The notes under the pieces were generated by a model. The model did not search any database and was not told the DNA's origin. It saw only the letters and a program-made list of their open reading frames with translations. A DNA stretch of 64,000 nt, from NCBI GenBank assembly GCA_963978545.1, contig OZ021724.1, forward strand, positions 28,695,933 to 28,759,932. The letters are read 5' to 3'. Positions 13,021-25,090 of the stretch are shown here, one piece after another. A program made the translations under genes and the position numbers. Numbering within the stretch: the first letter of the stretch is position 1; every line of letters begins with the position of its first letter. Origin of the DNA: Linyphia triangularis. Taxonomy: Eukaryota; Arthropoda; Arachnida; Araneae; Linyphiidae.

Positions 13021-13639
13021 TACTGTCTGGTATTTTTTTAAGACTTCCAAAGTTACTTTCTACTGCTTTTAATAAATATTAAAAGTACCTATGAGTTATC
13101 TCTAAAATGTGCCTTTTGATTTTGGCAATTCATTTAATTTTGTGTTTCTACCCCCAACTTTCTCTTTGGCAATACAAATTATGACAAATGTTTTAAATCG
13201 AATTTCTTTCCTTTCAAATTAAAGAACACACAAATTTATTACATCACATTGCATATGTTGTTATAATAACTACTAGGTTCGTAAATCAACGAAATCAAAT
13301 CTTGGTTTCTCTGAAAACTTGCAACTTTAAAAATTGTACCTGATTATTAAAAAATTCTTATTAACGGAATAGTTATAACAAAGTCAAACAAATAAACCGA
13401 GCTTCTCATGAAGCAAAATCAAACCAACGAAAAGTTAAACTTTCAAGGTGTTCAAAATACATTCCTTTTGCTCCTTATTAAATATTATATAGATGGAAAA
13501 AAAGAGTAATGTAATACTTTATTTAACTTTGATCATCTGTTAGTTAATGTATTCTGTATTAGAAAATAGTCAACAAACTACTTCAAAACTATTCTTTCAT
13601 TAAAAGAATAACATATCCTATTAATTTTCTATTCAGATG
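13019..13639. other. AT-rich non-coding stretch
   Basis: No features recognised; the boundary at 13640 is marked by a rise in GC and CpG. Confidence 0.4.
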
Positions 13640-14040
13640 CTTGCTCTTAGCTTGCGTTTACATTTTTTCCCGATGCAACTCTTTAGTTAGAAAATACATG
13701 CAATTAAAATCATTTACGTCCATTTCAGCGTCGACAATTGCAACAATCCGTAATGTAGATTCAGCTGATTGCCCAACAATTCACCTGAATCACAAGCCGC
13801 GCACATTAAAAATTGCGGTATCATTTGCAGATGTGAACTGTTTCACCCTTAGAGTCATTCGTCATGTCAAAAATGGGAACTGTCGGAGAAAATTAGCATC
13901 GTTGTCGTTTATCCGAAACCGCAGAAACCTGTCGTTTCGCAAAGAATACTCCACTGAACTCTGACCAAAGTGACTGCGTGCCTTATTGGTTTCCGTTGCC
14001 ATTTCTCAGAACAAAACTCTTAATGATCTCTCTGCCTTTT
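13640..14040. other. CpG-enriched patch with a 107-codon open frame
   Basis: GC and CpG are clearly higher than in the neighbouring kilobases; many CpGs fall between 13720 and 13990. A plus-strand open frame of 107 codons (13641-13964) spans it, but its translation has no domain, no signal peptide that I trust and no similarity I recognise. The patch ends with an inverted CCAAT-type sequence (ttattggttt near 13983). It could be an unmethylated regulatory region, an exon or an old insertion; I cannot choose. Confidence 0.25.
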
Positions 14041-16639
14041 CTCAGAAACACTTCATACTCGATAACTTTGACGTCATAGTTTTAATGCATTTTCCTTTTG
14101 GTAATCGTTAATTGACACATTTAAGTGAATATTTGAATTACTTTGTATTCAATAAAACTTTAAATTTACATTAAAAATATTCATCTTTTAAAATACAATC
14201 TTATTGTGTTTTTATAATATTTTTTTTAAAAATAAACTGCATTTTAAAATGCATTAACGGTTATTCTGTATACGTTTCTAGTAAAATACTCTGCCGTCCC
14301 CTTAACTCCTAAACTCCGATGGTTATTGTCATAACAGTTGTAAATAGGTATAGTAAAGGGACCATGCACTAGTATAGTTTTAGTAGAAAAAGTGCACCTT
14401 ATAGTACATGAATGTTTTGAATATGACACGTCGTATTTATTAATATTCTCACAACATGAAACTTCTCACACACGAGCAATTATTCGCAAGTAAACAGATG
14501 CACTGTCTCTTTCAACCTTTTTTGCCTCTCAAGTTAACTCTTTTAATTGCTGTTCAAGACCCTTTGATTTGCATTCAAATATCGGTAGAAAAAGTGCTTC
14601 TTTAAAAGTTTATAAGATATTCACATTTTGGTTGCAAATAGAGACATCGGATTTGGGCAGACTTTTAATGATGACTATTCTTACCAGGTCGTTTGCTAAA
14701 TTCATTTTAGATGAAGTTATACTTATTAAAATGTGCTAATTGGGAGGGGGTTTTTTCTACATGACAACCTTAAAAGTCAAATATTTTAAGTATTTAAAAA
14801 TTTAACTAGCAATTCATTCTAAAAGAATTATTTTCAAATATATAAATGATTAATTTCAATAAATACTAAATTACTTAATTTCATTAATGAGATTAAGGTT
14901 CTTTACTAGTCAGTTATGTCTATTGTAAGGAATTTGAAATTACGTAATTAATCCAAATGTGCAATTTATTCAAAAGATAAAAATCTACTCAATTAATCCA
15001 TAACAAAATCCTTTTAATCTATCTATTGTTCAATCGCGTTTTAAATGGATTTGTTGCACTGTAGTTAAGCTGCTATTAGTTTGAGTTTCCATATTAATTC
15101 CTATAATTTAGTTGCAATACTAAACTCAATGAATAAAAGCATTTTTAAGTTCCTTAAAAGTTCAGTTGAATATAGAATTAATCCCATTAATATCAAGCCC
15201 ATTAATAGACTAAAAGTTCATTATGAGGAAAAAACTAAAAAAAAAAAAAAAAAAAAAAAAAACACATCTGAAGTGATTTTTACTGTAGAACTTTTAATTG
15301 GATTACTCTGCTATTTCAAACATTGATGATTTAGTAAAAAATGTCTTTTGTCCTGTAATGCAATAAATTTTATATTTTTATTCATTCTCAGAAAATCCAA
15401 GTAATAGCAACTAAATTGCATTACTTTTTTTATTAAGTAAAATACCCGCAATTTCCTTTTAAAAATCAATTTTATCACAAAAATGTAATTTCATCTTAGT
15501 ATCACTAAATTGCTTTAAACTATTAAAAGCCATAGAAAGAAATCTGATTATTTTAGATTTTGAAAAGAGTATTTGAATATTAACTTTGTGCTATCTTTTG
15601 GCCCATTAGTGGTACTATCCAATGTTAGATCGTTAAGAGGGGAGCGTTGCAGTTTGAAAGGTTATTCATAGAAAAAAATTAAACACTTTAAGTTTCTTCT
15701 ATACGTTTTCAATCCTCTAAACTACGTTTTCTAAAATTCATTTTCATTCAAATTAAACCATTTTTACATACTGGTCTTAATATATTACTGTTTGAAGCAC
15801 TTATTTCTGGCCAACTATTTAATGATACGTTTGCTGAATAGCTTCATTTGGACATAGAAACCAATTATTGATTGGGCTATTGAAAAAAGGGCTAAACTTT
15901 GGAAAAACCAAATTTTTAAGGAACATAAAAAAAATTTAATATTTTGATAACTTCTATTAAACAAAAAATAATCTGTCATCATCTATTATAGAATAAAATA
16001 TGACTCCATGAATAAAGTACTTATCTTATGCAATATAGCAACTAGTAATTAAAATTAAAAATATTTTGCATAGTAATTCGGCCTTTAATCTTTCCGAACT
16101 GAGTCCATTTCAGTCAGTTCGGCAACAGTCAATTCAATCAAGGTAAATGAAGCATGTTGTTCCACTGGGATAGTTACTATCAAATACTGGAACGCGATAC
16201 TTTGTATAACCCACGATAATAATTAAGGTGATTATGAAAATAATAATATTTTGTTGTTTTTACTTGTCCATCTGTCACGAAAATGTCTCCCGCCACAATC
16301 TAGCGTTGTCCTTGCCCTTGGAGTCAAGATTAGTCCCATTTTTTAAGGGAGGGGGGTCCAGGAAAGAGGCATCTAAATTGTTCGTATTATCACCTTTTTG
16401 AACGCTAATATCATGCATTTACAACCCTACTATAAATCGACGAGTCTTGTTTCTATAGCAACCCGCAACAACAGATTATCTGACGGGAACCTCCTGATAG
16501 ACAAAACCTATTCTCCTGACAACAAACAATTCCTACAGGCCAGGTGTTCCAAAAAGTAATAGTAACTTGTCTGAAAAATAGATAATTCACGAAATACAAT
16601 ATGTCGTTGTCCCAGAAACCCTATAACATAACTATATAA
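14041..16639. other. AT-rich non-coding stretch with a small hairpin
   Basis: No gene supported. Seen: a poly(A) run of about 22 (15239-15260), which explains the lysine block of an 81-codon open frame at 15081-15326, and a hairpin near 16097-16125 formed by ccgaactga and tcagttcgg. A G-rich run lies near 16348-16357. Confidence 0.4.
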
Positions 16640-17200
16640 TATGAAAATTCTATTTTTAGTAAAATATTTGTTACTTTTAGATCGCTATGTGCATTGCCTA
16701 AGTGTAAGATATAAAACTGAGCGAGTACATTATAAATAAGTAGTTGTTTACATGGAACGCATTATAGTAAAATTCATAGTATTTTCATTTGTATCAGTAA
16801 ACATAATCATATTAGGTTGTTGTAACTTTAATTAATATTAAATGGCTTAATGACTCTTATTATTATTATCTGAAAATTTTCTTCCATTGGATTTCCACTG
16901 CTTTATTGATAACTGCTGATAACTATATTATACGCAAATTGTTTAATTAAATATTTCTTACTTTTTGATCGCAATGTTCATTGCCTAAGAGTAAAATATA
17001 AAACTAAGCGAATGCATCATACACAAATAAGTGTTTGTTTACATAGAATGTATTACAGTAAAATTCATTATATTTTAATTTAAACTTAATCATATTAAAT
17101 TATTATAACTTTAATAGTAAGTGGTTCAGTGACACTTAATCTGAAATGTTTTCTTCCATTGAGTTTCCACTACTTAATTGAAAGTTTAAAAATTGATTTC
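16640..17200 (+). repeat. Divergent tandem duplication, ~290-bp unit
   Basis: Two head-to-tail copies are recognisable: 'gatcgctatgtgcattgcctaag' near 16680 recurs as 'gatcgcaatgttcattgcctaag' near 16970, followed in both by 'tataaaactgagcga'-like and 'tgtttacat' blocks and closed by 'ttcttccatt...tttccact'. The copies differ by many substitutions, so the duplication is old. No coding capacity. Confidence 0.7.
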
Positions 17201-17258
17201 AATATTTTTATATTTTATAACACTACGTTCATAAGGGCATTAAAATAATTGTATATTA

Positions 17259-18313
17259 GGGCGATTCTGAAATTAAAAGGAATTTGAGGAGGTAAAAAAA
17301 CATAAAAATAAAAAATCGATATCAAAATCGAAGTTTTACTCTTAGAATTGTATTAACAAAACTTATAGATTTATCGCTTCAAAGAAAGGTAAAGGAAAAA
17401 TATATTTTCTAAAAAAACAGTTTTCTAATTTTGCTTGTAACCTCCGTGGTTAACACAATCCATGGAGGTTATAAATAAGTAAAATTAGGTAGATTGCCAT
17501 GATTAAAATTTAACCTAAAAGACTGAGGATACACTTTCTTTGCTTTTAGAGAAGAATAAATTGGTTATTTGATAAAAGGTAACGCCAAAAGTATGTTTAA
17601 CACTATAAGGAATAACATTACGGAACATGGAGGTTGCATGAAAAAAAGAACTCACCAGATTCTGAAGAATTGGACAGCTTTTTCACAAACAATATAAAAC
17701 TATGTACATCCAACAACATCACCAGACAAAATAATTGACTTGAGTTTCACTTCAGCTATTGTAAAGAAGACTGTACTGCTATCAAGTAGAATTTTTCACA
17801 AACAATATAAAACTATGTACATCCAACAACATCACCAGACAAAATAATTGACTTGAGTTTCACTTCAGCTATTGTAAAGAAGACTGTACTGCTATCAAGT
17901 AGAATTTTAATCAAGTTAAAGATATTCCATGGAGGTTACCTCAGTATCCAGGGACAACTTATGTGCTTAAAATAGAGTGCTAAAATAAATGAAAATTATA
18001 TTTCTTTGTGATTAGTTAATTATTTATATAACAAATAGATGTTAAACCCAGATTTTTCCACAAATATACTATTAATTAAGTTTATTTGTTCAGTTAACTC
18101 TAAAAAGACAGGGGTGGGGACATTCCATAGAGGTTACATTTTCCACAGTTTGGATTAAAAAAAAAATAATAATAAAAATTTGTAAAATAAAGACTGAAAA
18201 CATTAAATGCAAACTTTTTCCTACTTAATAATAATTTCCTTACTTAAATAAATTAAATATTAAGCCAGTAAAATCACAGGAACTAAAATGTACCTTTAAT
18301 TTCAGAATAGCCC
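17259..18313. mobile_element. Non-autonomous DNA transposon with 22-bp TIRs
   Basis: The left end GGGCGATTCTGAAATTAAAA (17259 onward) is matched by the reverse complement of the right end, GGGCTATTCTGAAATTAAAG (18313 backward). The element is flanked by ATTA on both sides (17255-17258 and 18314-18317), a probable 4-bp target duplication. Inside, a motif like ccatggaggttac occurs at about 17457, 17625, 17928 and 18123, and its inverse (aacctccgtgg) at 17440, forming a hairpin with the 17457 copy. No transposase frame remains. The GGGC terminus does not let me assign a superfamily with confidence. Confidence 0.7.
17681..17906 (+). repeat. Perfect 113-bp tandem duplication
   Basis: The segment starting tttcacaaacaatataaaac is repeated head-to-tail (17681-17793 and 17794-17906) without a mismatch that I can see. 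Its identity contrasts with the age of the surrounding repeats, so it is recent or an assembly artefact. It lies inside the TIR element. Confidence 0.9.
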
Positions 18314-18559
18314 ATTAAAAGCATATGATAAACTGGTGACATTGCGTGACTTTTCTTGACCTGGTTATGGATTTTTGGTTTTATAAATTTTAAAAGTAGA
18401 GTAGTGCACCAACGTTTGCAGTGTAAGTCACTGTATTTTCTAACCTGTACAGTTTAGTTTAAAAAGTATAAGTACTAAGACACTGTGTTTTATATGCTTA
18501 TCGTTCTGTTTTATTGTTATTTAAAAAAAAATATTTTTCAGGAATGTAACATTTCCAAA

Positions 18560-19225
18560 AAGCTATGTTTTCTTATTTCAAAATTTTGTATGTAGATTGC
18601 GACTATCGCCACGGGTATATATGAAAAGAAAGCCATGCAAATTGCCTTACTTCTCGGATTTCATTGATAATGCCTCTATAAGTAACAATTGAATATAAGT
18701 ATAAGCCCAGACAAGTTCAAGGATTCACAGCATACATTGCTTTCCCATCTCGCCTATATAATTTTTTTATTTTGGCAATTTGGGAGGGGTTGTTGCTCTA
18801 AGAAAGAAACAATCCCCTAAAAGTTGCATTTCCTTATATCTTAACTTTGTACTCATATTACGATAATCACAAGGATTACTCATTTGAAGGATTCTCTATA
18901 AAGTATCCTGCTTCTCGGATTTCTTTAAATGTGCCCCTATATTTAACAATTCAATATAAGGATAATATTATACATGCTCCAAGATTCACAGCATACTTTG
19001 CCTGGCCATCTATACTTATCTCTACGTTATTATTGATGATTTTGGTTTATTTTTTAAAAATAACTTATTCTAAAAACTACCTTCCCTTACTTCAAAGTTG
19101 TGAATCCAGATAACGACTATTGAAGATAGTACACATTCAAAAGGCCACTCTATTTAACAATTCCATATAAGGATGACGCCAGATATATTCAGGGATTCAC
19201 AGCAGACTTCGTCCGCCCATCTACA
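18560..19225 (+). repeat. Three degenerate tandem repeat units
   Basis: Blocks recur in the same order: a 'gcgactatcg'-like start, then 'cttctcggatttc', 'taacaattgaatataag', and 'aaggattcacagcatac' near 18720, 18981 and 19191. Spacing is about 261 and 210 bp. An 88-codon open frame at 18847-19113 lies wholly inside the middle unit and is not called a gene. Confidence 0.65.
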
Positions 19226-19470
19226 AAACACTTTTCGAGACAACAGCGTGTCGACTGAATTCCAACACACGTAACGCACATCGTCCCTCAATCCAGCCCG
19301 AGCCCCGATTCAATCACGTCCCAATACGAGCTTCCTTTCGACTCGAGCATAAGATACTCCGAATAAAATCGCCGCCCCAAACCGACTCGTGGAGTACATT
19401 AATACAATAAAACAGCCCCATCTGCAATCCGGGTCACGTACAATATCCGAGACGAGAGGGCAAGAAAATC
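19226..19470. other. CpG-dense patch of unknown nature
   Basis: Roughly 245 bp with GC near 50% and frequent CpG (for example gtgtcgac, aatcgccgcc, ccgagacgag), directly abutting degenerate repeats on the left and AT-rich DNA on the right. Neither strand gives a convincing long open frame. Candidates are a promoter-like unmethylated island or the inner part of an unrecognised insertion. Confidence 0.3.
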
Positions 19471-21111
19471 TATTTTTCTTTTGTTAAAAAAAAAAAGGTC
19501 CCGGACTTCAGGGATTGTCTAGGGATGTCCTTCCATACCTTACCCATAAGACAAGATAAGCAAAATCCAAAAAGTACAATGTCATATGGGTTTTTTGTCA
19601 TTTTTTTTTGTTGTTGTTACTTTCGGTCCCTTTTTTGCTGTTGTTACTTTCGGTCCATTTTCTAGGAGTGCATTCCGGTGATTTGTTACGGTCTTACGGT
19701 TTCCTCTGGGCAACATGCCCTTTCTTTTAAGCCCTGATTCATATCCTTGGAGGTTTTTGTGTTTTTGGAATATATGTTTTATGGGGCGGGGTCTAGCTTT
19801 GTGGTCGGTGCGAAGGCAATTTGTTTTGCTGTAGGAGGGGAAGGGATAAATTGAATTATTTGATGACTGTTTTGTGAGATGAAGTTTATTGTGTTAAGGA
19901 TTTTTTTTTTTAAAGAAATGTAATAAGTCAAGATCACGTGGATACATAATTTCTCTAAATAAAAAAAAATATTATAAAGATTCAAAAGGAATTCAGGACT
20001 AGAAATGGAAAACGACCTAAGTAGCAAAAAAAAAAAAAAAAAAAAATGAAAATCTTTTTTTTTTACGGAAAAATTTCCTAAAGGCCAAACTATACAAACT
20101 GGAGAATTCTCAAAGAGTAAACTCTAGTAGGAATAGTTCAAATTCGATCTGGTACTTATTCATAGCCTTAAGTACCAATGCGAATGTTTTTCATTTTTCG
20201 ACTCTCCTGAAAAAATTTCTTTTTTGGACTCAGGTCGTTTTCTATTTTTAGTCCTCAATTATTCTTTATACGAATTGAAATATTCTTAATTATTATTAAT
20301 TCATTCGTAAAAATGTATAGCAACTGATTTTAAGTTTCTTAAAGACCTTTTTTTTTCATGTAATTAAAAAATATTGTAAACAATTTATTAAACTATTGAA
20401 ATATTTTAAGATTATTGTCACATCATAAAATTTGTTCATAGCCACCCAAGTAGCACAACACCAGGCTGTAAATTATTGGCTGGACACTGGTCAATTCCAA
20501 TGAGTACCGATGTAGACTGGCTATTTCTACGAATCTAAGTTTAATCTCACCCAGTGCTGGGAAAAATATAATGGAAGTTTTGAAATATTAATGAGGAGTT
20601 CTAAAATTCAAATATAGTGTTGTAAAAAGAGACAGAGGGATAAAAAACATATTTTGTGATGTTTTTGACCAGTTTTTTCTTTTTTTTTAAATCGTGTATT
20701 TTGGAACAATGCTCGAGAATCGGCATGGACTTGACAATCTTCTAAAAGCCTTGTTTCTGACATTTGCCAATACTAATGTGCTTCATAGGACGGTATTTTC
20801 AAAATATATTATAAAAATTCGGTTGTTTATATCATGATTTAGACATCCCAAAACAACTCTTTGAAATGTGTGATGGTAACACCAGAAGGTAATCAATCAC
20901 AATACCTTTAATTATAATTCCAAATTTCCAAAATTTGTCAATCCTTGTAACCCATCACAGTGTTGTTTGGTTAGATATTTCAGCAGTCTGTATTTAAATT
21001 TTTTATAAAAACTATCGTCAATATCATCTGATGATAATATCACTGTAATTTAAAGCATACGCCAGGATTTATTTAGTTATTTTAATTATGTGTATTGCAT
21101 TCAAATATTGA
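19471..21111. other. Non-coding stretch with short internal repeats
   Basis: A 26/27-bp unit containing gttgttactttcggtcc is tandemly doubled at about 19605-19660. A(23) lies near 20024-20046. At 20440-20570 GC is slightly raised without a coding frame. The 82-codon minus frame at 19779-20027 has no motif. Confidence 0.4.
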
Positions 21112-21400
21112 GGATTCATATCATCATCATCATTTCTTATCGTGTCCATGGGTGCATAAGGCCTTCAGTCTAGCTCTCCATCCCCTCCTGCCTCCCACAG
21201 CAACCCCTGACTCTTTCCAACTCGCCCATCCGGCCCTCTCACTCTCCGTAATTCTTCTTCGAATTATCTTAGGACATCCAGATCGGCGTCTTTCCTCTGG
21301 TGCTCAAGTGAGGGCAACATTTGGAATTTCATCACCTCTCATCCTCAACAAATGACCAGTTAGACCTCATCTTCTAATTTTTATTTCCTCATCTATTGGT
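21112..21400 (-). mobile_element. 3' end of a non-LTR retrotransposon (LINE), broken
   Basis: On the minus strand one frame reads, from about 21400 to 21130, pieces such as GHLLRMRGDEIPNVALT and RRRSGCPKIIRRRITESERA, ending GWRARLKALCTHGHDKK and a TGA. This order (a G-H-L-R-M block, an I-P block, a G-x-P-K block, then W-R..L..A-L-C) is the C-terminal tail of many RTE/CR1-like LINE polymerases (family knowledge). Two in-frame TGA codons, upstream of GHLLRM and after NVALT, break it. It is followed by a short (ATG)n tail at 21118-21133, as in microsatellite-tailed LINEs. Only the last ~90 codons are present: a 5'-truncated dead copy. Confidence 0.65.
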
Positions 21401-21493
21401 TTTATTGTGTTTTCTGTAAGAGCATTTCATTTGTAATTGTGTTTGACCAGAAAATTTTCATAATTGTTCTAAGACATTTGTTTTGAAAGACAT

Positions 21494-21536
21494 TTAGCTG
21501 AGGATTTATATTTCAATAATATAAATCCTCAGCTAA
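21494..21536. repeat. Perfect 19-bp hairpin
   Basis: ttagctgaggatttatatt and its exact reverse complement are separated by a 5-nt loop (tcaat). It could be a relic of a tiny MITE or a snap-back replication product. Confidence 0.85.
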
Positions 21537-21537
21537 T

Positions 21538-21670
21538 TTACTAATCCATTTGTATGGAAAACGATATTTCAATACCTTTTTTTATAAATAATACTTCCAT
21601 AAATAATTAATCCATTTATATGGAAAAATATATTTCAATAACTTTTTTTTATAAATAATACTTCTTCTTC
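21538..21670 (+). repeat. Tandem duplication, ~67-bp unit
   Basis: 'taatccatttgtatggaaaa' near 21541 recurs as 'taatccatttatatggaaaa' near 21608, and both run on to 'ataaataatacttc'. A few mismatches separate the copies. Confidence 0.8.
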
Positions 21671-23649
21671 AAACTTTTACAAATAAATTAAATATATGTA
21701 TGGTAAGTAGTAGTAGTAGTACATTTTTCCATCCAGTATTTCCAGTAATTTGTTCCAGCATTTTTCCAGTAATTTGTATGTGCATTTTTTCATCTATACA
21801 TACATAATCAGTCTTCCTCATAGGAATCAATTCAAAGCATATTAATAATTCTGGAGGAATAAATTTCCAAGAATAAATTTATTTTAGAAGCTGGATATTA
21901 ATATAAGATCAAAAGCCGATAAACTTTTAAAGAGGTTTTTTATCAAATATATTAGTCATTATTTAAATATACTAACTAGATGATAAACACGTTCAATTTA
22001 TTAAAATAATCTTAATTAATAACTATTTTGTTCGTGAATAGAAAAGGCTTAAAAAATATTAAATTTTTTTAATTAAATAAATTGTACACTCAAAGTACCA
22101 AGCGATATGAAAATAACCTAAGAAAATAATAAAACTTTTATAATTGAGAGATAAATAAAAACTGCATTATTTATATAATTATATAATTCTAATATTAATG
22201 AATTGTTTAGTATATTGAAATATAATTGAAGTAGCTATAAGAAAACTTACTTTTACGAGATCTGGACTGATCATCAAAGCGAAGACTAATTTTCGTAAAT
22301 TTTAAAAACACTGCTATTTGGTCTTACATATTTCGGGTGTAAATAATTACGAGTAAAATTTTTATAATTAAATGATAATTACTGAGTCGATGAATCTTTT
22401 AATTATTAACATTTCAGAAAATAAAATCATAACTTTTAAATATTTAAAAAAAATCCATTTTTAATTTTTGGTTGTTATTATTTAAAGTATTAAATAAATG
22501 AAAGGGATATGTATAAAAACCTTTTTTGCAATATTGATCCTAAAAATATTAACTTGTGTATTCTTCTACACGTTACACGCTTTCTTACATTGTCCAAAGT
22601 ATCTATCGTTAAGCAGTCAAAATCGGGAAAAGAACCGGGATAAGTATCGTAAATTATAACCTGCTACTGACCACTTCATACCTTATGAAATATCAGATTT
22701 AAAATTAATGGAATATACTTATTTCAATCCCTTATACCTTCATTTATAAAAAAAATATATATTTCATTCATAATAATGATTTAAAAATGTATTCAAATTT
22801 AGTTTGGATCAAATTTAGTTTGGATCAAATTTAGTTTGATACAATTTTAAATATATAGTAGGGGGGTTCAAAAACATATGGTAATTTTTTTTTAGCTAGA
22901 GTTCACGACACCTCCTCATTTTTTTCCCAGCTACCTATACAAACGTTCTAGCAAAATTTCAGAATCTTACTCCAATTAAAAGATGGAGCTCAATGAGCAG
23001 TAAAATTTCTTATTTTGTGTGTTTTTGTGTGTTTGTTGTCGATTTGAAAATGAGTGTAATTGAAAGCAATTTTCTCAAAAAAAGTTTTTATTTATACAAT
23101 AATAAAAATTCTAAATAAGTTAGTAAAAGTTTATAAAATAGTTAAATACTAGAAGGCTCCACCCCCTGCTCACTAACTCTCGTCAATCCCCCATACTACT
23201 CCATTGAACTTTTGAAATTCTGATAAAATTGCCCCTATAAATTAGGGGGTATAAAATCCTGAAAAGCATTCAAAATAAGCAATTAGTAACCCCACATACT
23301 AATATTACTTAGCAGTGTGGTGTTATAGTGCTTTTTATTTCGTCATTTAACCGAACATTAAAGAACCATTTGGCGACATTTTTTTGTATGCTGAAAATGG
23401 TCGATCGGAAAATAAGTAATTTTTATCAGAAAATACATTTTCAAACGACACTCAATATCCTAGTAGAACCATTAAATTGAAATCAAAGAACCTTCCTTCA
23501 AAGGATACCTTGATCATAAGTATCGGTTGAGCAGTTGAGGAGCAGTGACTGTGACAAAAATACGTCTTGCATACTAAATATAAATAGATATAGCTTTATA
23601 AATATATATTTCCTTTTCTGAAAGACAATTAATCATAGGTCGTTTGGTT
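21671..23649. other. AT-rich non-coding stretch
   Basis: Contains a (TAG)n run near 21709-21720, three copies of a 16-bp unit caaatttagtttggat (22796-22845), a G-run 'taggggggttc' near 22858 and a small hairpin ccccta/tagggg near 23233-23249. No gene seen. Confidence 0.4.
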
Positions 23650-25090
23650 GCCTTTCTAGATATTGTCTTTCAGTTTGCTTCAAGAAATTGTAAAAGAAAC
23701 TGCTTATCACCATTAGCATGTGTAAATAAATTATTAAATTCTTGTATTAGCTGTACACCTCTTTCAGAAGTATTGCTTTCCACTTTAAGTTCTTTAATTT
23801 TGTTCCCCATTTGTGTAAGGGATATTATTCTCCCATTCTTCAGGTGAAATGGATACAAAATAGTAACTAATATTAAAACGAGTTAAAATATCAAGAGTTC
23901 TTTTTGTCACAAAATTACCGAGACTGACATCTTTCAACATTTTTAATAGCTCACACCCTCTTATATTTCTGGGATCTTTTAAGTTATTCACATCTGCAAT
24001 ACTTTCACATTTTTATTTTTCTGTAATTCTGTTTAAAATATGGCCAAACCAAACAATTCATTAGAAAGATACCATATGAGATTTTGCAAAACTTTTCTAG
24101 CTGCAATTCCAATTTTATAATCGATTATCTTATTCTTTTTAATGTTTTTCCACAAGTTCAGGTCACCTACAGAATCTTCAGAATCAATCCATATTTAACT
24201 ATACAGAAAAGCACTAAACTGTACAAATCGCTAGATTTGCCTTTCTTACCAATATTAATTATACGGAACATTCCTTTCTGGTATCTAAACAGAAAGATAT
24301 ATACAAATTTATGGGAGTTTAGCCATCCATCGTGAGTGATGAATTGATGAAACTGCTCTTCAATTGTATTTCTCTGATGGATTGTCCAAAACTATAAAAG
24401 TCAATTCGATTGCTTTATAATCATCTCTAATTATAATATATTTATACACAGATGAAAGGATCGCAACAGTTGAAATTTTAAACTTTTTAACGTCTTCTTT
24501 CAGTTCTAAACCATGAAAGTTTATTAGTGCAATTCTTTTTCAAAATGTTTTAAGTCTGATGAAGAGGGAAACCTCTGTGGAACATGAAGGCCCATAGCAC
24601 AGCTTAAATAACTTTGCCAATATTAATTGCATTCCAGGGTGCCGCCAGGCTAGTCACAATAGTTCACGTCCAATTTTTTTCCTCCAAATTAATGCACACC
24701 TCTTATACACAACCAGTATATACAACCCTAGTAGTATCAAAACTTAAAGTCTGAATTTTATTCTTAACTTCTCTTTGCCTTACTAGCAAGAAAACAGTTT
24801 TCGAAATATTTTTTGCTGTCCTTCCACCACTAAGTAACACTAAGAAGTTTTTCGATACCATCTCCCGAAACAAATACAGGGAAACAATCAGTCTTTCTTA
24901 AAAAGATTTTGACAGAAGATTGCCATACCAATGAAGACCTATAGGATAGTCAGAATTGAATTTATCCATTGCTGATTCTGAATATTCTTTTCTGATTTTT
25001 TTCTTCTTGATTTTTGGCACCTCTAGGAAGAGAAAGCGTTCGAGGATCACATCCATCCCAAAGCTGCGACTGCTGGAACTATCAAACGAA
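23650..25090 (-). pseudogene. Broken copy of a mobile-DNA-associated invertebrate protein family
   Basis: Reading the minus strand from high to low coordinates, fragments of one protein appear in the right order but in shifting frames: IGLHWYGNLLSKSF (about 24900-24945), DCFPVFVSGDGIEKLLSVT (about 24835-24890), SFDTTRVVYTG (about 24710-24748), KIGIAARKVLQNLIWYLSNE (about 24055-24115), then SPEEWENNIPY and SERGVQLIQEFNN, ending near 23655. I recall the order 'LHWDGK / VSGDG-EKLL / FDTT-SNTG / ARK-L--LWYL--E / ERG--LI--F' from a large, unnamed protein family repeated in many arthropod and cnidarian genomes; it behaves like mobile DNA, but its reaction is not known to me. Several stops and frameshifts make it a pseudogene. 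Open pieces at 23670-23858 and 23794-23991 are parts of it. Confidence 0.55.

Noticed and set aside
15081..15326. 81-codon frame with lysine run
   Set aside because: Driven by a poly(A) tract; no motif.
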